Positions 35,987 through 44,155 of a stretch of 64,000 bases of DNA are shown here, one piece after another. Below the pieces are notes generated by a model. That model worked only from the letters and a program-made list of their open reading frames with translations, did no database searches and was not told where the DNA came from. The translations under genes and the position numbers were made by a program. Position 1 is the stretch's first letter, and each line of letters begins with the position of its first letter. The stretch lies in the NCBI RefSeq assembly GCF_025562755.1, contig NZ_CP103300.1, forward strand, positions 4,589,001 through 4,653,000, read 5' to 3'. The stretch comes from Endozoicomonas euniceicola (GTDB lineage: Bacteria > Pseudomonadota > Gammaproteobacteria > Pseudomonadales > Endozoicomonadaceae).

Positions 35987-37475
35987 AAAGATACTCCATT
36001 GGCGCATAGAACTTTTTCCAAAGGGTTTGGCTGGTTTCTGAAAGGCTTTGCTCTAATGGATAACCGTAAACAGTATAACCGGACATACTATTGATTAGAG
36101 CCAGAACTGTTGCTGTGGCCGCAGCACTAGCCGATGCCAGTACAAGGCTGTGTTTTGCGAGCATGCCAGTGTAAATAATAGATCCGACTCCGATTCCGAC
36201 TCCGACTCCGGCTCCGGCTATGGTTTCGGTGAAGGTTACGACTCTGGCTTCGACTTCGTTTTCAGCTAGGGCTTTGGCTAAGAATCCTGCTCTGACTCTG
36301 ACTCCGACTCCGACTCCAATTCCGGCTAAGACTCCGACTACGGCTCCGACTACGGCTCCGTCTCCGTCTCCAGCTCCGGCTCCTGTTCCGGATAAGGCTC
36401 CAACTCCGGCTCCGAATAAGGATAAGGTTAAGACTAAGAAGGATTGTCTGTTTCTAACTCTGTCGCTGGCCCTGGTTTCTTCTTCGTCACCGACCCTGGC
36501 TCCGGATAAGGCTCCTGATAAGGCTCCTGATAAGGCTCCGGATAAGGCTCCTGATAAGGCTCCTGATAAGGCTAAGGCTCCGGATAAGGCTAAGGCTCTA
36601 GCTCTAGGTCCAGCTTTGGCTAAAGCTAAGACTCCACCTCCGGCTAAGGTCTCGAATCCGATTGGTAAAAATGTTTCGTATGACAATAATGTAGTGTTTG
36701 CGGAATCCTCGCTTAAACCAGCATTTTCTGGAGAAGTCATTAACAATAGACCGCCCAGAGCAATTCCTGAGATTATCGACATATAACCCGCATTGGCGAG
36801 TGAAACACCTTTATAAAGTAACGCTTCATAAACTATTAAGCTTGTTAAAATAGTAGTGATTCTAGCCAGTATTGTGTACTGCTCAAGGCGGTAATCGTCA
36901 TCGATGACGTGTGTTACTCCTTTTACCTTAATAAGTTTCGTTGAAGCGTCGCTGGCCATGGTTCGGGAGAGTGCTTCTGCCGTGAGATAAGTCATGACCG
37001 CAGCAGTGACGATCGGAATGTCGCTGTAATGCACGTAGCTGCCATAAGCTGACAATACAACACCTCCCAGGAACAGTGTTCGCCACGAGGGGGGTAAAGG
37101 CCAGGGAGAGACCTTCCCTGCCAGTGCTGTTTCAGTGATTGCAATAAGCGGAGCAAGCTGAGTACAGAAGTTGGTTTGCACCGCCTGAAGTTCTTGTTGT
37201 TGCTGTTCTGTGAATTGATGCTTAATCACTACTCCAGAGATAAATCCCGTCGCTTTGCACATCCCCCACCAAATCTCTGTATTGATAAGCGTTGAAATGA
37301 ATACGCCACCGGTATTTTCAGCCAGCTTCAGTTTATCTTCGACCAAAGCGGTGCTTCCAAAGGGAGTTTTCAAAAACTCAAACCGGTTCTTATAGGAAGT
37401 CTCATCAGCCTTTGTTAATGAAAAAAGTAACATCAGATAAATAAACAATGATAGTCGCCTATATGTTGTCTCCAT
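35970..37475 (-). CDS. Array unit 2: exported Ala/Gly-rich hydrophobic protein, repeat-expanded
   Basis: 501 residues, closest to unit 1 in the N-terminal 260 and C-terminal 60 residues. The signal peptide starts Met-Glu-Thr-Thr-Tyr-Arg-Arg. The central block differs from unit 1: it contains about six consecutive Ser-Gly-Ala-Leu repeats (12-bp DNA unit around 36495-36590) and further Gly-Ala-Gly-Val stretches. The same gene with two differently expanded middles points to rapid repeat turnover while both ends are held constant. Function unknown. Confidence 0.75.
   Translation of the reverse strand: METTYRRLSLFIYLMLLFSLTKADETSYKNRFEFLKTPFGSTALVEDKLKLAENTGGVFISTLINTEIWWGMCKATGFISGVVIKHQFTEQQQQELQAVQTNFCTQLAPLIAITETALAGKVSPWPLPPSWRTLFLGGVVLSAYGSYVHYSDIPIVTAAVMTYLTAEALSRTMASDASTKLIKVKGVTHVIDDDYRLEQYTILARITTILTSLIVYEALLYKGVSLANAGYMSIISGIALGGLLLMTSPENAGLSEDSANTTLLSYETFLPIGFETLAGGGVLALAKAGPRARALALSGALALSGALSGALSGALSGALSGALSGARVGDEEETRASDRVRNRQSFLVLTLSLFGAGVGALSGTGAGAGDGDGAVVGAVVGVLAGIGVGVGVRVRAGFLAKALAENEVEARVVTFTETIAGAGVGVGIGVGSIIYTGMLAKHSLVLASASAAATATVLALINSMSGYTVYGYPLEQSLSETSQTLWKKFYAPMEYLSTLFQ
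36180..36655. repeat. Gly/Ala-coding short tandem repeats in unit 2
   Basis: Triplet to 12-bp repeats, including a clean run of GATAAGGCTCCT units (about 36499-36575) that encodes the Ser-Gly-Ala-Leu repeats on the - strand. Unit number differs from unit 1, so the tracts evolve independently. The + strand is also open across it, giving Lys/Ala/Pro-rich nonsense. Confidence 0.8.
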
Positions 37476-37502
37476 TTGATTTATTTCAGTGTCTGATGAA
37501 GG

Positions 37503-37519
37503 AGTCTAAAGGGTAGACT
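37503..37519. promoter_or_regulatory. Palindrome between unit 2 gene and divergent frame
   Basis: Identical AGTCTA-N5-TAGACT element in the gap between 37475 (-) and 37536 (+). Confidence 0.5.
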
Positions 37520-37535
37520 AAAAAAGGAATCAGGG

Positions 37536-37652
37536 ATGACCATTAATAACTTCGAGGTTAAATTGTTCGAGAGCCAATGCCTGTCAGATGACGATCCCCT
37601 GTACTTACTGACTCTGCGACTTCTCACTCTATCAACTACTGGAACAGAGTAG
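37536..37652 (+). CDS. Conserved 38-codon frame, copy 2
   Basis: Intact, 38 codons, preceded by AAAGGAATCAGGG, which contains a reasonable ribosome site. It differs from copy 1 mainly by Glu for Asp at position 7 and by the residues at 21-22. It runs 17 bp into the end of the unit 3 gene. Confidence 0.35.
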   Translation: MTINNFEVKLFESQCLSDDDPLYLLTLRLLTLSTTGTE

Positions 37653-38889
37653 AAAGATACTCCATTGGCGCATAGAACTTTTTCCAAAGGATTTGGCTGT
37701 TTTTTGAAAGGCTTTGCTCTAATGGATAACCGTACACAGCATAACCAGACATACTATTGATTAGAGCCAGAGTTGTTGCTATAGCGACAGCGCCAGCGGC
37801 TGCCAGTCCAAAGTTTTTTTGTGCCAGTCTGTTAATGCCAAAAATAGCTCCGAGTCCGGCGAAGGCTCCGACTAAGGTTCCGATGGAGGTTCCGATGGAG
37901 GTTCCGAGGACAACAGAGTCTCTATCTCTGATGGAGGCTCCGTTGAAGGCTCCGGTTAAGGCTCCTGCTAAGGCTAAGGTATCAGCTGTGACTGCGACTC
38001 TCATTAAGGTTTTGCTTATCAGTGGGTCTGAGGCTCCAAGTCTGGTTAGGATTAAAGTTAAAAGTCCAGATCCGGCTCCAATTAAATGTCCGGAGCTCGA
38101 TAATATAGCGTTTTTGAAATTCTTGTTTAAACCAGCATTCACCCGATAAGTCGCTGACGATAGCACTCCAGCAACAATTGCTGAGATCGTCGATATAAAA
38201 CCCGCCTTGACAGATGTAACACCTCTATAAAGTAACGCTGCATGAGCTATTGAGCCTGTTAAAATGCCAGTGAATATAGCCAGCGTATCGTATTGGTAAA
38301 GTTGGTAAGCGTTATAGTTATCGGTAATATGTGTTACTTCCTCTTTGTTAATACCTGCCGTTGATACTGCGCTGGCAGTGGTTTGGGAGAGTGCTTCTAC
38401 TGTGAGATACGTCATGACAGCAGCAGGGATGCTACTGTGCATCGGATAGCTGCTATAAGCTGCCAGTGCAAGACTAACCAGGCGCAGAGGCAACAAGCCC
38501 GAAGGCAAAGGCCATGGAGAGACCTTTCCTGCCAGTGCTGTTTCAGTGGTTGCGATAAGCGGAGCAAGCTGGGCACAGAAGTTGGTTTTCATCGCCTGGA
38601 GTTCTTGTTTTTGCGGTTCCGTAAATTGATGCCTGCTCACCACTCCAGAGATAAATCCCGTCGCTTTGCACACCCCCCACCAAATCCCTGTATTGAGAAT
38701 CATTGAAATTGGTACGCCAGCGGTACTTTTTAACATCGTCAGTCCATTCTCGATCAAAGTGGCGTTTTCAGGGGAGGGGATTTTCAATAACTCAAACCGG
38801 TTTTGATAGGACGTCTCATCAGCCTTTGTTATTGAAAAAAGTAACATCAGATAAATAAACAATGATAGTCGCTTATATGTTGTCTTCAT
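37636..38889 (-). CDS. Array unit 3: exported Ala/Gly-rich hydrophobic protein
   Basis: 417 residues without the large repeat block of units 1 and 2. The signal peptide is followed by a variable Phe-Glu-Leu-Leu-Lys segment, then Asn-Thr-Gly-Ile-Trp-Trp-Gly-Val-Cys-Lys-Ala-Thr-Gly-Phe, conserved in units 2-6. Several hydrophobic Ala/Gly/Ile/Leu stretches follow, and then Asn-Arg-Leu-Ala-Gln-Lys-Asn-Phe-Gly before the invariant C-terminus. This is probably the basic form of the family. No catalytic motif or known domain is visible. A multi-pass inner-membrane protein or a secreted hydrophobic protein are both possible. Confidence 0.78.
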   Translation of the reverse strand: MKTTYKRLSLFIYLMLLFSITKADETSYQNRFELLKIPSPENATLIENGLTMLKSTAGVPISMILNTGIWWGVCKATGFISGVVSRHQFTEPQKQELQAMKTNFCAQLAPLIATTETALAGKVSPWPLPSGLLPLRLVSLALAAYSSYPMHSSIPAAVMTYLTVEALSQTTASAVSTAGINKEEVTHITDNYNAYQLYQYDTLAIFTGILTGSIAHAALLYRGVTSVKAGFISTISAIVAGVLSSATYRVNAGLNKNFKNAILSSSGHLIGAGSGLLTLILTRLGASDPLISKTLMRVAVTADTLALAGALTGAFNGASIRDRDSVVLGTSIGTSIGTLVGAFAGLGAIFGINRLAQKNFGLAAAGAVAIATTLALINSMSGYAVYGYPLEQSLSKNSQILWKKFYAPMEYLSTLFQ

Positions 38890-38916
38890 TTGATTTATTT
38901 CAGCGTCTGATGAAGG

Positions 38917-38933
38917 AGTCTAAAGGGTAGACT
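38917..38933. promoter_or_regulatory. Palindrome between unit 3 gene and divergent frame
   Basis: Third intact AGTCTA-N5-TAGACT element, between 38889 (-) and 38950 (+). Confidence 0.5.
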
Positions 38934-38949
38934 AAAAAAGGAATCAGGG

Positions 38950-39066
38950 ATGTCCATTAATAACTTCGAGGTTAAATTGTTCGAGAGCCAATGCCTGTCA
39001 GATGACGATTCCCTGTACTTACTGACTCTGCGACTTCGCACTCTATCAACTACTGGAACAGGGTAG
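38950..39066 (+). CDS. Conserved 38-codon frame, copy 3
   Basis: Intact with the AAAGGAATCAGGG leader; begins Met-Ser-Ile-Asn-Asn-Phe-Glu and ends Thr-Gly-Thr-Gly. It overlaps the 3' end of the unit 4 gene by 17 bp. Confidence 0.35.
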   Translation: MSINNFEVKLFESQCLSDDDSLYLLTLRLRTLSTTGTG

Positions 39067-40285
39067 AAAGATACTCCATTGGCGCATAGAACTTTTTCCA
39101 AAGGGTTTGGCTGGTTTCTGAAAGGCTTTGCTCTAATGGATAACCGTAAACAATATAACCAGACACACTATTGATTAGAGCCAGAGTTGTTGCTATAGCC
39201 ACAGCACCAGCGGTTGCCAGTCCAAAGTTTTTTTGTGCCAGTCTGTTAATGCCAAAAATAGCTCCGGCTCCAACGAAGGCTCCGGCTCCGGCTAAGGCTA
39301 AGGCTTTGGGGGCAACTGTGTCTCTATTTCTGATGAAGGCCCCGTTTAAGGCTCCTGTTAAGGCTCCTGTTAAGGCTAAGATTCCAGCTCCGCCTAAGGC
39401 TTTTATTAAGGTTCCGGTTCCTGGTGAGACTAGGGATCCAGCTTTGACTAGTAGTATGGCTCCAAGTCCAGCTCCGGCTCCAATTAAGTCTCTGGACCTC
39501 AATAATATAGTGTCTTTGAAATTCTTGCTTAAACCAGCATTCTCCAGATAAATCGCTGACGATAGCACTCCAACAAAAATTGCTGAGATCATCGATATAA
39601 AACCCGCCGTGACGGGTGTAATACCCCTATAAAGTAACACTTCATAAACTATTGAACTTGTCAAAATGCCAGTGAATATAGCCAGCATATGGTATTGCTT
39701 ATAACGGTAATGGTCATCGATAATATGTGCTATTCCCTCTTTGTTAATACGTGCCGTTGATACTGCGCTGGCAACGGTTTGGGAGAGTGCTTCTGCTGTG
39801 AGATACATCATGATAGCAGCAGGGATGCTACTGTGCATCGTATAGCTGCTATAAGCTGCCAGTGCAACACCGCTCAGGCGCAGGAGCAACAAGCCTGAAG
39901 GCAAAAGCCAGGGAGAGACTTTTCCTGCCAGTGCTGTTTCAGTGGTTGCGATAAGCGGAGCAAGCTGGGCGCAGAAGTTGGTTTTCATCGCCTGGAGTTC
40001 TTGTTTTTGCGGTTCCGTAAATTGATGCCTGCTCACCACTCCAGAGATAAATCCCGTCGTTTTGCACACCCCCCACCAAATCCCTGTATTGAGAATCATT
40101 GAAATTGGTACGCCAGCGGTACTTTTTAACATCGTCAGTCCATTCTCGATCAAAGTGGCGTTTTCAGGGGAGGGGATTTTCAATAACTCAAACTGGTTCT
40201 GGTAGAAAGTCTCATCAGCCTTTGTTAATGAAAAAAGTAACATCAGATAGATAAACACCGAGAGTCGTTTGTGTGTTGTCTTCAT
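39050..40285 (-). CDS. Array unit 4: exported Ala/Gly-rich hydrophobic protein
   Basis: 411 residues from the ATG at 40285, chosen because it aligns with the Met-Lys-Thr-Thr start of the paralogues; the frame reaches 40309. It is very close to unit 3 in the first 130 residues and in the C-terminal third. Differences concentrate in the middle hydrophobic segments (about 230-330). The upstream spacer has lost one arm of the palindrome. Confidence 0.78.
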   Translation of the reverse strand: MKTTHKRLSVFIYLMLLFSLTKADETFYQNQFELLKIPSPENATLIENGLTMLKSTAGVPISMILNTGIWWGVCKTTGFISGVVSRHQFTEPQKQELQAMKTNFCAQLAPLIATTETALAGKVSPWLLPSGLLLLRLSGVALAAYSSYTMHSSIPAAIMMYLTAEALSQTVASAVSTARINKEGIAHIIDDHYRYKQYHMLAIFTGILTSSIVYEVLLYRGITPVTAGFISMISAIFVGVLSSAIYLENAGLSKNFKDTILLRSRDLIGAGAGLGAILLVKAGSLVSPGTGTLIKALGGAGILALTGALTGALNGAFIRNRDTVAPKALALAGAGAFVGAGAIFGINRLAQKNFGLATAGAVAIATTLALINSVSGYIVYGYPLEQSLSETSQTLWKKFYAPMEYLSTLFQ

Positions 40286-40345
40286 GTCATTTATTTGAGT
40301 GTTTAGCAAAGGAGTTCAAAAGGTAGACTAAAAAAGGAATCAGGG

Positions 40346-40417
40346 ATGACCATTAATAACTTCGAGGTTAAATTGTTCGAGAGTCAACGCCTGTCAGATG
40401 ACGATACCCTGTACTTA
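40346..40417 (+). pseudogene. 38-codon frame, copy 4, cut by a mobile element
   Basis: Starts like the other copies but is interrupted after about 24 codons, at the TTA (40415-40417), by the composite element. The remaining end of the frame is found beyond the element at about 41524-41568, next to the unit 5 gene end. This identifies the insertion site exactly. Confidence 0.75.
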
Positions 40418-40541
40418 GGGAGGCAGCACTGTAGTATATACCAGTGCTCTGTCATTCCCGGCGAAAGCGGTAATCTACCACGAATAGTGAGTCCCCTCCC
40501 TCGCGGGGGTGACGGCGGGGTGTTTTTCTGTGCCACTTCCT
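40418..40541 (+). mobile_element. MITE-B copy 1 (124 bp)
   Basis: Starts GGGAGGCAGCACTG, ends TGCCACTTCCT, flanked by TTA on both sides (40415-40417, 40542-40544). It is nearly identical to 41394-41517. The inner TTA supplies the stop codon of the zinc-finger gene. An internal CCCTCCCTCGCGGGGG stretch can form a short hairpin. Confidence 0.75.
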
Positions 40542-41228
40542 TTATTGCGATGAAGAATTACGGGGATCAGTCTCTGCCCGGGGCTCAGTAGTTGCAATAA
40601 CTTTTCCATCCAATTGTTTGACCATGATTGTCTCTGTTGACCTAGTTAAACTAGTAACTACTCGAACCGGCGGCCTTTCTTCATCAAGTGGCTTAATATA
40701 GCTTACGCTGGTTATTGTGGAGGAGTCCAGGCCAGAGTTAAAAGAGTGTGTTGTTGTGATTACTCCGGCGGACGCGTGAGTGGATACGGTTATATCAGGC
40801 GTATTCGGGGCTGAGTGACACTGTTCCATGTGCTGTTTGAGTCTATATCGTTGTCCATGACCAGATCCACAGTTTGGGCAAATAAATTTTTTTCCTGTGT
40901 GGGTTTGCTTGTGTCTACTGAGACTGCTCGTACGATTAAATGCTTTTCCACAGTCATCACAGCGATATGGCTTTTCGTCTGTATGGGTTAGCATGTGCTG
41001 GGTTAAATGAGACTGCCGGGTAAAATCTTTTTCACAGACATCACAGCGATGTGGCTTTTCGCCTGTATGGGTTCGCATGTGCCTGGTTAAATGACACGAC
41101 TGGGAAAATTTTTCTTCACAGACATCACAGCGATATGGCTTTTCGCCTGTATGGGTTCGCACGTGTTTGGTGAGTCTCTCGTGGGTAAAACAGTCCTTGC
41201 CACATGCTGGACATTTATAACTTGGCAT
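40542..41228 (-). CDS. Five-finger classical C2H2 zinc-finger protein (eukaryote-like)
   Basis: 228 residues. Residues about 5-139 are five C2H2 fingers with Cys-x2-Cys-x12-His-x3-His spacing (the fifth has His-x4-His). The first three are joined by canonical Thr-Gly-Glu-Lys-Pro-type linkers, the third to the fourth by Thr-Asp-Glu-Lys-Pro-Tyr, as in animal Kruppel-type factors. Helix positions -1/3/6 vary (for example Gln/His/Arg in finger 2 and Arg/Ser/Arg in finger 4), so a specific DNA site is expected. The C-terminal ~90 residues are Ser/Thr-rich and unassigned. Bacterial Ros/MucR proteins have one finger and other spacing, so this was probably acquired from a eukaryote. A bacterial AAGAGG site 7 nt before the ATG argues for expression here and against contamination. 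A host-nucleus role is inference. Confidence 0.88.
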   Translation of the reverse strand: MPSYKCPACGKDCFTHERLTKHVRTHTGEKPYRCDVCEEKFSQSCHLTRHMRTHTGEKPHRCDVCEKDFTRQSHLTQHMLTHTDEKPYRCDDCGKAFNRTSSLSRHKQTHTGKKFICPNCGSGHGQRYRLKQHMEQCHSAPNTPDITVSTHASAGVITTTHSFNSGLDSSTITSVSYIKPLDEERPPVRVVTSLTRSTETIMVKQLDGKVIATTEPRAETDPRNSSSQ

Positions 41229-41317
41229 ACCAGAACCTCTTTTGCTGCCATTAATGTTTCGGGTTCAAATCATAAGCCTGTTTCTGGAAATCACTAACAT
41301 CGGGAAATACACGGTAA

Positions 41318-41323
41318 ATTATA
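41318..41323 (-). promoter_or_regulatory. Candidate -10 box for the zinc-finger gene
   Basis: TATAAT on the - strand, about 90 bp before the ATG at 41228. I see no good -35 at 17 bp (AGGAAC). Support is limited to the perfect -10 and its position inside the cargo segment. Confidence 0.35.
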
Positions 41324-41393
41324 GTGCTTTCTGTGCTGCTGTTCCTAAATTGGTAGTTTCTTAACCGCTACTTCTCTTAGCTGTTAGGTGTCA

Positions 41394-41517
41394 GGGAGGC
41401 AGCACTGTAGTATATACCAGTGCTCTGTCATTCCCGGCGAAAGCGGTAATCTACCACGAATATTGAGTCCCCTCCCTTGCGGGGGTGACGGTGGGGTGTT
41501 TTTCTGTGCCACTTCCC
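41394..41517 (+). mobile_element. MITE-B copy 2 (124 bp)
   Basis: Same length and orientation as copy 1, with about five substitutions. Ends GGGAGGCAGCA and TGCCACTTCCC; the right TTA is 41518-41520 and the left neighbour is TCA rather than TTA, consistent with its being the inner end of a composite. Confidence 0.75.
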
Positions 41518-41548
41518 TTAGGGGCTCTGCGACTTCGCACTCTATCAA

Positions 41549-42790
41549 CTACTGGAACAGGGTAGAAAGATACTCCATTGGCGCATAGAACTTTTTCCAA
41601 AGGGTTTGGCTGGTTTCTGAAAGGCTTTGCTCTAATGGATAACCGTAAACAACATAACCAGACACACTGTTGATTAGAGCCAGAGTTGTTGCTATAGCCA
41701 CAGCACCAGCGGCTGCTATTCCAAAGTTTTTTTGTGCCAGTCTGTTAATGCCCAAAATAGCTCCGGCTCCAACGAAGGCTCCGACTACGGTTAAGGCTTT
41801 GGGAGCAACTGTGTCTCTATTTCTGATGAAGACCCCGTTTAAGGCTCCGGTAAAGGATCCTGCTAAGGCTAAAGTTACAGCTGGTGATACGGCTCTTTGT
41901 AAGGTTTCGGTTCCTAGTCGGTCTAAGACTAGAGCTGTGGCCAGGGTTACAGTTCCAAGTGTAAGTCCAGCTTCGGTTCCGGCTGATATAAATATAGCGC
42001 CTTCGACACTCTTGCTTAAACCAGCATTCGCTAGATAAATCGCTGACGATAGCACTCCAGAAATAATTGCTGTGATCATCGATATAAAACTTGCCATGAC
42101 GGGTGTAGCACCTCTATAAAGTAACGAGTTATAAACTATAGAGCCTGATAAAATGCCAGAGGCTTCAGCCAGCGCAATGCGTTGGTTAAGTTGGTAAGCG
42201 TTATAGTTATCGATAATATGTGTTACTTCCTCTTTGTTAATACCTGCCGTTGATACTGCGCTGGCAGTGGTTTGGGAGAGTGCTTCTGCTGTGAGATACA
42301 TCATGACAACAACGATGCTACTGTGCATCGTATAGCTGCTATAAGCTGTCAGTGTATAAGCTGTAAATGCAATACCCTCCAAGCGCAAAATCGACAAGCT
42401 TCTTGAAGGCAAAGGCCATGGAGAGACCTTTCCTGCCAGTGCTGTTTCAGTGGTTGCAATAAGCGGAGCAAGCTGAGCACAGAAGTTAGTTTTCATCGCC
42501 TGGAGTTCTTGTTTTTGCGGTTCCGTAAATTGATGCCTGCTCACCACTCCAGAGATAAATCCCGTCGCTTTGCACACCCCCCACCAAATCCCTGTATTGA
42601 GAATCATTGAAATTGGTACGCCAGCGGTACTTTTTAACATCGTCAGTCCATTCTCGATCAAAGTGGCGTTTTCAAGGGGAATTTTCAAAAACTCAAACTG
42701 GTTCTGATAGGAAGTCTCATCAGCCTTTGTTAATGAAAAAAGTAACATCAGATAAATAAACAACGATAGTCGCTTGTGTGTTGTCTTCAT
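41549..42790 (-). CDS. Array unit 5: exported Ala/Gly-rich hydrophobic protein
   Basis: 413 residues from the ATG at 42790, aligned to the paralogue starts; the open frame to 42862 runs into the neighbouring IS and is not coding. Same signal peptide, same conserved Trp-Trp-Gly-Val-Cys-Lys-Ala-Thr-Gly-Phe and same C-terminus as units 3 and 4. The ISAzo13-type element begins 20 bp upstream and separates it from its normal spacer and palindrome, so its expression may now depend on the IS or be lost. Confidence 0.78.
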   Translation of the reverse strand: MKTTHKRLSLFIYLMLLFSLTKADETSYQNQFEFLKIPLENATLIENGLTMLKSTAGVPISMILNTGIWWGVCKATGFISGVVSRHQFTEPQKQELQAMKTNFCAQLAPLIATTETALAGKVSPWPLPSRSLSILRLEGIAFTAYTLTAYSSYTMHSSIVVVMMYLTAEALSQTTASAVSTAGINKEEVTHIIDNYNAYQLNQRIALAEASGILSGSIVYNSLLYRGATPVMASFISMITAIISGVLSSAIYLANAGLSKSVEGAIFISAGTEAGLTLGTVTLATALVLDRLGTETLQRAVSPAVTLALAGSFTGALNGVFIRNRDTVAPKALTVVGAFVGAGAILGINRLAQKNFGIAAAGAVAIATTLALINSVSGYVVYGYPLEQSLSETSQTLWKKFYAPMEYLSTLFQ

Positions 42791-42810
42791 TTGATTTATT
42801 TGAGTGTTTA

Positions 42811-44113
42811 GGGGAGCGGCAATCAATAATTTACCGGTTCCGGAACAATTGTCACATCCCATTTCTTTAACTCAGAGTGGCGAATGATGTGAGGCTGTAT
42901 TTCAGCTAATTCCTGTTTACTCAGTCTCACCCCTTTTTGATACGGTTGATCAAGTAGCTTCACTATCGGGTTCATGCATTTCCATACCATTGTCTTTGTC
43001 CACTCTAAAACAGACGTTACTGTGTTTAGAAGGCTGCCATTCCAATGGTTCTCAAGATAAGACCAGCCTCGTTCAATCGGATTGTACTTGCTGTGGTAGG
43101 GAGGGTAGTAAACCAGCCGTATTTTCAGCCCCACTTTTTTGGCAAACTCAACCATTCTGAAAAGAAACTGAGTTCGGTGGCTGTTACTTTCAGGACCGTT
43201 GTCTGCGTAGATAACCAGCTCATCGACATACCTGTTAGTTTCCCTCACCTGCTCCCACCACTGTTCAATGGCATCGCAGATAAAATCACTGGTTTTGTAA
43301 GAGTTACCGTAAAAGACATACAGTTGATCATTTTCCAGATTGAGTATTCCAAAGGGGATCATTTTTTCTTTGGTGGCCATATCATGATCCAGCGCTTTGA
43401 CCGCTTCAGTTCCTCTTGCTTTACCACCTCTGGAAAAATTTCCAAGGTTAACCGTTGCTTTGCAATCAATGCTGATCTGAAGACTCTGCTTTCTCTGGCT
43501 TGCGGTGCTTTTTACTTGTTTGACGTTTTCAAAGATGGCATCGGTTTCCGGGATTTTTTTTCCGGCGTGGTCTTCTGTACCTTGTGAAGTTTATAGCCCA
43601 TGCGGTTCAACATGTTGCAGAAAGTACGCTCTTTGGGAAGTAGCTCTTCCTGCCACCCTTTTTCATCAATCAGTTTTTTTCGAACAGCACTGGCTGTTAT
43701 GCGAGCATAGGAGAACGTATTTCTGAGCTGCGGGTCAGCCTGACTTTCAGGGTCTACCAAGCTTCGAATGTCTTGTTCCAGTTGAGGATTTGCTACTTCT
43801 GCTTTTGGCTTGCCCTGAGATACGTAATTTCCATAACAAATAAGTCCTGTCCTTTTTTCATGCATCCCGAGTTCAACGGTATGACGACCAAAATTGAACT
43901 CGGTTTCAGTAAGGCGTGGACTACCAAAACAGAGCTGTTCAGCGACTTCAGCTATGAAGGCTCTGTGTTCAGAGCCTTTGAGCTTTTTAGCAGCAAGTAT
44001 AATGAGGTGTTTGCATTCAGGGGTGACATTAACGCTGGACATGACGTTCACAATCAATCACAGAGGGAGTAAGCAGGAAAGATACTCCGGTAAAGTTTGT
44101 TATGCCACTCCCC
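42811..44113 (-). mobile_element. ISAzo13-family insertion sequence (1303 bp)
   Basis: Flanked by TTA duplications (42808-42810 and 44114-44116). The 27-bp terminal inverted repeats begin GGGGAGCGGCA (left) and, read inwards, GGGGAGTGGCA (right); both reach TTTACCGG, with 20 of 27 positions matching. The empty site is preserved upstream of unit 6 (GTGTTTAATAAATGAG at about 45501), which confirms the boundaries. One transposase is encoded in two overlapping frames. Confidence 0.9.
42823..44057 (-). CDS. ISAzo13-family transposase, two frames joined at an A8 slippery run
   Basis: The first frame (44057 to 43512) encodes the N-terminal helix-turn-helix part; the second (about 43556 to 42823) encodes the DDE catalytic domain. 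DDE residues fit Ser-Ile-Asp-Cys-Lys, Tyr-Ala-Asp-Asn-Gly-Pro-Glu and Asn-Pro-Ile-Glu-Arg. The frames meet at eight A's (43554-43561 as T's on +), where 0-frame Glu-Lys-Lys can shift by -1 on A-AAA-AAA to continue Ile-Pro-Glu-Thr-Asp. This is the standard programmed frameshift heptamer, so the transposase may be functional. The alternative is a simple one-base mutation. Confidence 0.85.
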
Positions 44114-44155
44114 TTAGTAAATGAGTTTAAAGGGTAGACTAAAAAGGAATCAGGG

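Larger units (their letters stand above)
40418..41517. mobile_element. Composite element: two MITE-B copies carrying a C2H2 zinc-finger gene
   Basis: 1100 bp flanked by TTA on both sides (40415-40417 and 41518-41520). Compared with the empty spacer at about 39025, the flanks read GTACTTA before and CTCTGCGACTTCGC after. Each end is a 124-bp MITE-B in the same orientation, and between them is one gene with its own promoter-like region. The outer ends resemble those of the ISAzo13-family element. This looks like cargo moved by a pair of non-autonomous elements using a transposase in trans. Confidence 0.7.

Noticed and set aside
36220..36786. Long + strand open frame rich in Lys/Ala/Pro (and similar ones at 34681, 37757, 39171, 41670, 44377)
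   Set aside because: It lies opposite the Gly/Ala-coding part of the array genes and its composition is the complement of those repeats; no ribosome site.
40542..41228. Zinc-finger gene as eukaryotic contamination
   Set aside because: Both flanks are bacterial array DNA with precise TTA junctions, and the gene has a bacterial ribosome site and no introns.
42823..43380. ISAzo13 second frame as a separate gene starting at 43380
   Set aside because: The conserved catalytic domain extends upstream of that ATG to the A8 run, so it is the second half of one transposase.
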